Below, in pieces: positions 4,573 through 6,391 of a DNA stretch of 6,391 bases; position 1 is the first letter of the stretch, and each line of letters starts with the position of its first letter. The DNA lies in NCBI GenBank assembly GCA_031254075.1, contig JAIRVD010000342.1, positions 1 to 6,391 on the forward strand. The letters run 5' to 3'. The notes below the pieces were generated by a model. The model did not search any database. It saw only the letters and a program-made list of their open reading frames with translations, and had not been told where the DNA came from. The DNA comes from Clostridiales bacterium. GTDB lineage: Bacteria; Bacillota; Clostridia; Lachnospirales; WQUN01. A program made the translations under genes and the position numbers.

Positions 4573-6391
4573 ATGATGTGGTTTAAAAACATGAAAATCC
4601 GTACCAAGTTATTGATTAGTTTCGGGGCGGTAATTGTAATTGTAATGGCGCTTTCGGCTTTAGCCATTACGGAGCTTAGAAACATTGACAACACCTACTC
4701 CAATTTGCTTAAACACCCCGTCGAGGGGGAGGTTACTCTGCTCCAGCTTAGGGGTGAGTTCCGCACTATGCGCCGCATTATAAACGGCATAGCCGCGTGG
4801 ACAGGTACAGAAACCAACGCGTATCTTGATAATTTGTACAACACCGCAGTTACCAGTTATAACAACTGTGAAAAGCTGTTGCAAGATTACGAGAACAACA
4901 TAGAAACCAACGACCAGTACAACGACGACGATAAAACCATGCGGCTTGGGATGTCGGAAAACTGTCGTTCGGTGATACAACGGTACAAATCGGAAATTTT
5001 AGACCCGATAATTGTAGTTGCGCGCACGGGCGACCGTATACAGACGCTTGAGTACCTTGGACAAGCCAGCATAATTGCAGATGAACTGGCGGAGCTTATC
5101 GACATTATGCTTGGTGCGGCAGAAAATGCGGCCGAAACCCAAAGCAAGGACGCTACCGATTCCGCCAATGTCGCGGTTAATATACTTATCGGCATCGCGT
5201 TGGCAGCCATTTTTCTTTCGTTTATTTTGGCGCTGTTTATCGCCTCGATTATCCAAAAACCGATTCAGCGGCTTGTGGATGTTTCTTCTAATGTACTTAA
5301 GGGAAATTTGCATATCAATATGGACAGGAAAAACGTCGCCAAAGACGAAATAGGGGCTCTGACACTTGATATGTACGAACTCGTAGATGTGATTAAAACA
5401 ATGATAGCCGAACTTTCGGCGGCACATCACGAAATCAATGAAGTAGGCGATTTTGAATACCGTTTGGACGCTAAAAAATACAGCGGATCATACAAAGAAA
5501 TGGCTGAAAGCATAAACGCCTCGTTCGATGGGTTTACGGACGATATCATGGAGCTTTTGCGCGGCGTCACAGAGATGGGGGATGGAAAGAACGTAAGCCT
5601 AAAGAAAATGCCGGGGAAAAAGATTGTTATAAACGAGAAGTTTGATGTTCTCGGCAACACCCTTGAAGCGATATCGGGCAGCATTAATACGCTGGCAAAA
5701 AGCGCCGCGGAGGGCAAGCTGGATGTACGGATTGACACCGCCCGATTTAAAGGCGGTTGGGCTGAAATATCGGAAGGGCTGAACGCGCTTGTAACCGCTG
5801 TTGCCACCCCTCTCAGCGAGATTGAATCAACCCTTAACGCTATGTCAAACGGTATATTCCATAAAATGACAGGCAATTACAAAGGCGCGTTCGATTCCGT
5901 AGAACGAGCGGTTAATGCCACCGAGGAAAATACTTTATCCTACGTCAACGAAATCTCCGAAACCTTAGGCGCGATGTCGGAGGGAGACTTAACCATATCC
6001 ATCGACCGCGATTACAACGGCATTTACGCCCCGATTAAACAGGCTTTGAATAAAATTTCAGAGTCCTTGAACAGTACCATGAGCGAAATAAAAAGCTCAT
6101 CTGAACAGGTTCTATCCGGAGCTTCACAAATTTCCATAAGCGCACAGCATCTTGCGGACGGAGCAAGTAAACAGGCAAGCTCTATCGAAGAATTGAACGC
6201 TTCCATTGAAATGATAAACGATAAGATACAATCTAATTCTGAACGCGCCGACAGCGCGAACGAATTGTCCCAAAAAGCGAACCAACACGCGCAGGCGGGA
6301 ACGGGCGAGATGAAAGCGATGGTATCAAGCATGGAGGGAATCAATGATTCATCGACGGATATTTCCAAGATTATCAAGGTAATAGAAGATA
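4573..6391 (+). CDS. Methyl-accepting chemotaxis protein, partial (3' end missing)
   Basis: This is a transmembrane chemoreceptor that would signal through CheW and CheA to the flagellar motor. The frame is open from ATG 4573 to the window edge without a stop, giving 606 residues. Membrane helix 1 is at about 13-33. The extracellular sensor at about 34-199 is predominantly helical and resembles the 4HB_MCP type; its ligand is unknown. Membrane helix 2 is at about 200-227. The canonical HAMP follows (about 225-280, with P230 and DEIG at 258-261). About five more HAMP-like modules extend to about residue 500, with glycines at 244, 292, 338, 381, 428 and 471. The methylation-helix region of the signalling domain begins near 505 (SSSEQVLSGASQISISAQHL, then QASSIEELNASIEMI). 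The window ends before the conserved hairpin tip, so that part cannot be verified. Two cysteines, C99 and C131, lie in the sensor. No chemotaxis neighbours are visible, so it may be a stand-alone receptor gene. Confidence 0.93.
   Translation, partial: MMWFKNMKIRTKLLISFGAVIVIVMALSALAITELRNIDNTYSNLLKHPVEGEVTLLQLRGEFRTMRRIINGIAAWTGTETNAYLDNLYNTAVTSYNNCEKLLQDYENNIETNDQYNDDDKTMRLGMSENCRSVIQRYKSEILDPIIVVARTGDRIQTLEYLGQASIIADELAELIDIMLGAAENAAETQSKDATDSANVAVNILIGIALAAIFLSFILALFIASIIQKPIQRLVDVSSNVLKGNLHINMDRKNVAKDEIGALTLDMYELVDVIKTMIAELSAAHHEINEVGDFEYRLDAKKYSGSYKEMAESINASFDGFTDDIMELLRGVTEMGDGKNVSLKKMPGKKIVINEKFDVLGNTLEAISGSINTLAKSAAEGKLDVRIDTARFKGGWAEISEGLNALVTAVATPLSEIESTLNAMSNGIFHKMTGNYKGAFDSVERAVNATEENTLSYVNEISETLGAMSEGDLTISIDRDYNGIYAPIKQALNKISESLNSTMSEIKSSSEQVLSGASQISISAQHLADGASKQASSIEELNASIEMINDKIQSNSERADSANELSQKANQHAQAGTGEMKAMVSSMEGINDSSTDISKIIKVIED
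5245..6072 (+). other. Tandem HAMP-like modules within the chemoreceptor
   Basis: Six modules of 43-48 residues share a glycine followed by a short hydrophobic strand, often an acidic or polar position and an aromatic-x-G turn, then an amphipathic helix ending near N-A. Examples are EGKLDVRID...FKGGW (380-395), NGIFHKMTGNYKGAF (427-440) and EGDLTISIDRDYNGIY (470-485). The first is a normal HAMP next to membrane helix 2; the third (about 326-368) is the most divergent. Linear HAMP arrays of this kind are known from other receptors and kinases, where they relay and sometimes invert the signal. Confidence 0.7.

Noticed and set aside
4887..5876. Long minus-strand frames opposite the chemoreceptor (4887-5210, 4999-5430, 5427-5876)
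   Set aside because: They are antisense shadows of a clearly coding plus-strand frame with a strong ribosome binding site and recognisable domains.

Overview
The window looks like chromosomal DNA from a bacterium of moderate GC with strong AGGAGG-type ribosome binding sites, most likely a motile anaerobic Bacillota (Clostridia-like). This rests on the clostridial-style gene order serC-serA-DUF1015, the short (386 aa) ACT-terminated SerA, the Big_14-like domain in the first gene and a 4-helix-bundle/HAMP chemoreceptor. The lineage is an inference from gene style, not from a marker gene.

Layout: (1) A small plus-strand gene (62-550) encodes a membrane-anchored or secreted protein with a probable Ig-like domain. 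(2) A convergent intergenic region (551-736) holds a 98-bp imperfect palindrome flanked by TAAA on both sides, which resembles a miniature mobile element. Next to it is a hairpin that probably terminates the minus-strand operon. (3) A tightly packed minus-strand operon runs from 4210 down to 737 in the order serC, serA, DUF1015. The gaps are 3 nt and 0 nt, and the DUF1015 gene starts at TTG. (4) A divergent intergenic region of 362 bases (4211-4572) contains a dyad over a possible serC promoter, a strong hairpin terminator that can work in both directions, and a sigma70-like promoter for the gene to the right. (5) A plus-strand chemoreceptor gene starts at 4573 and runs off the right edge of the window. 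It has 606 residues here, with an extracellular 4-helix-bundle sensor, two membrane helices, about six tandem HAMP-like modules and the start of the signalling domain.

SerC and SerA supply the first two steps of L-serine synthesis from 3-phosphoglycerate, ending at O-phosphoserine. No phosphoserine phosphatase is present. The uncharacterised DUF1015 protein, with its ADGHHR motif, is fused into the same transcription unit, so it is the best candidate in the window for an undescribed function. The chemoreceptor and the Ig-like protein have no visible functional link to serine synthesis. I see no rRNA, tRNA, CRISPR array, transposase gene or recognisable riboswitch.
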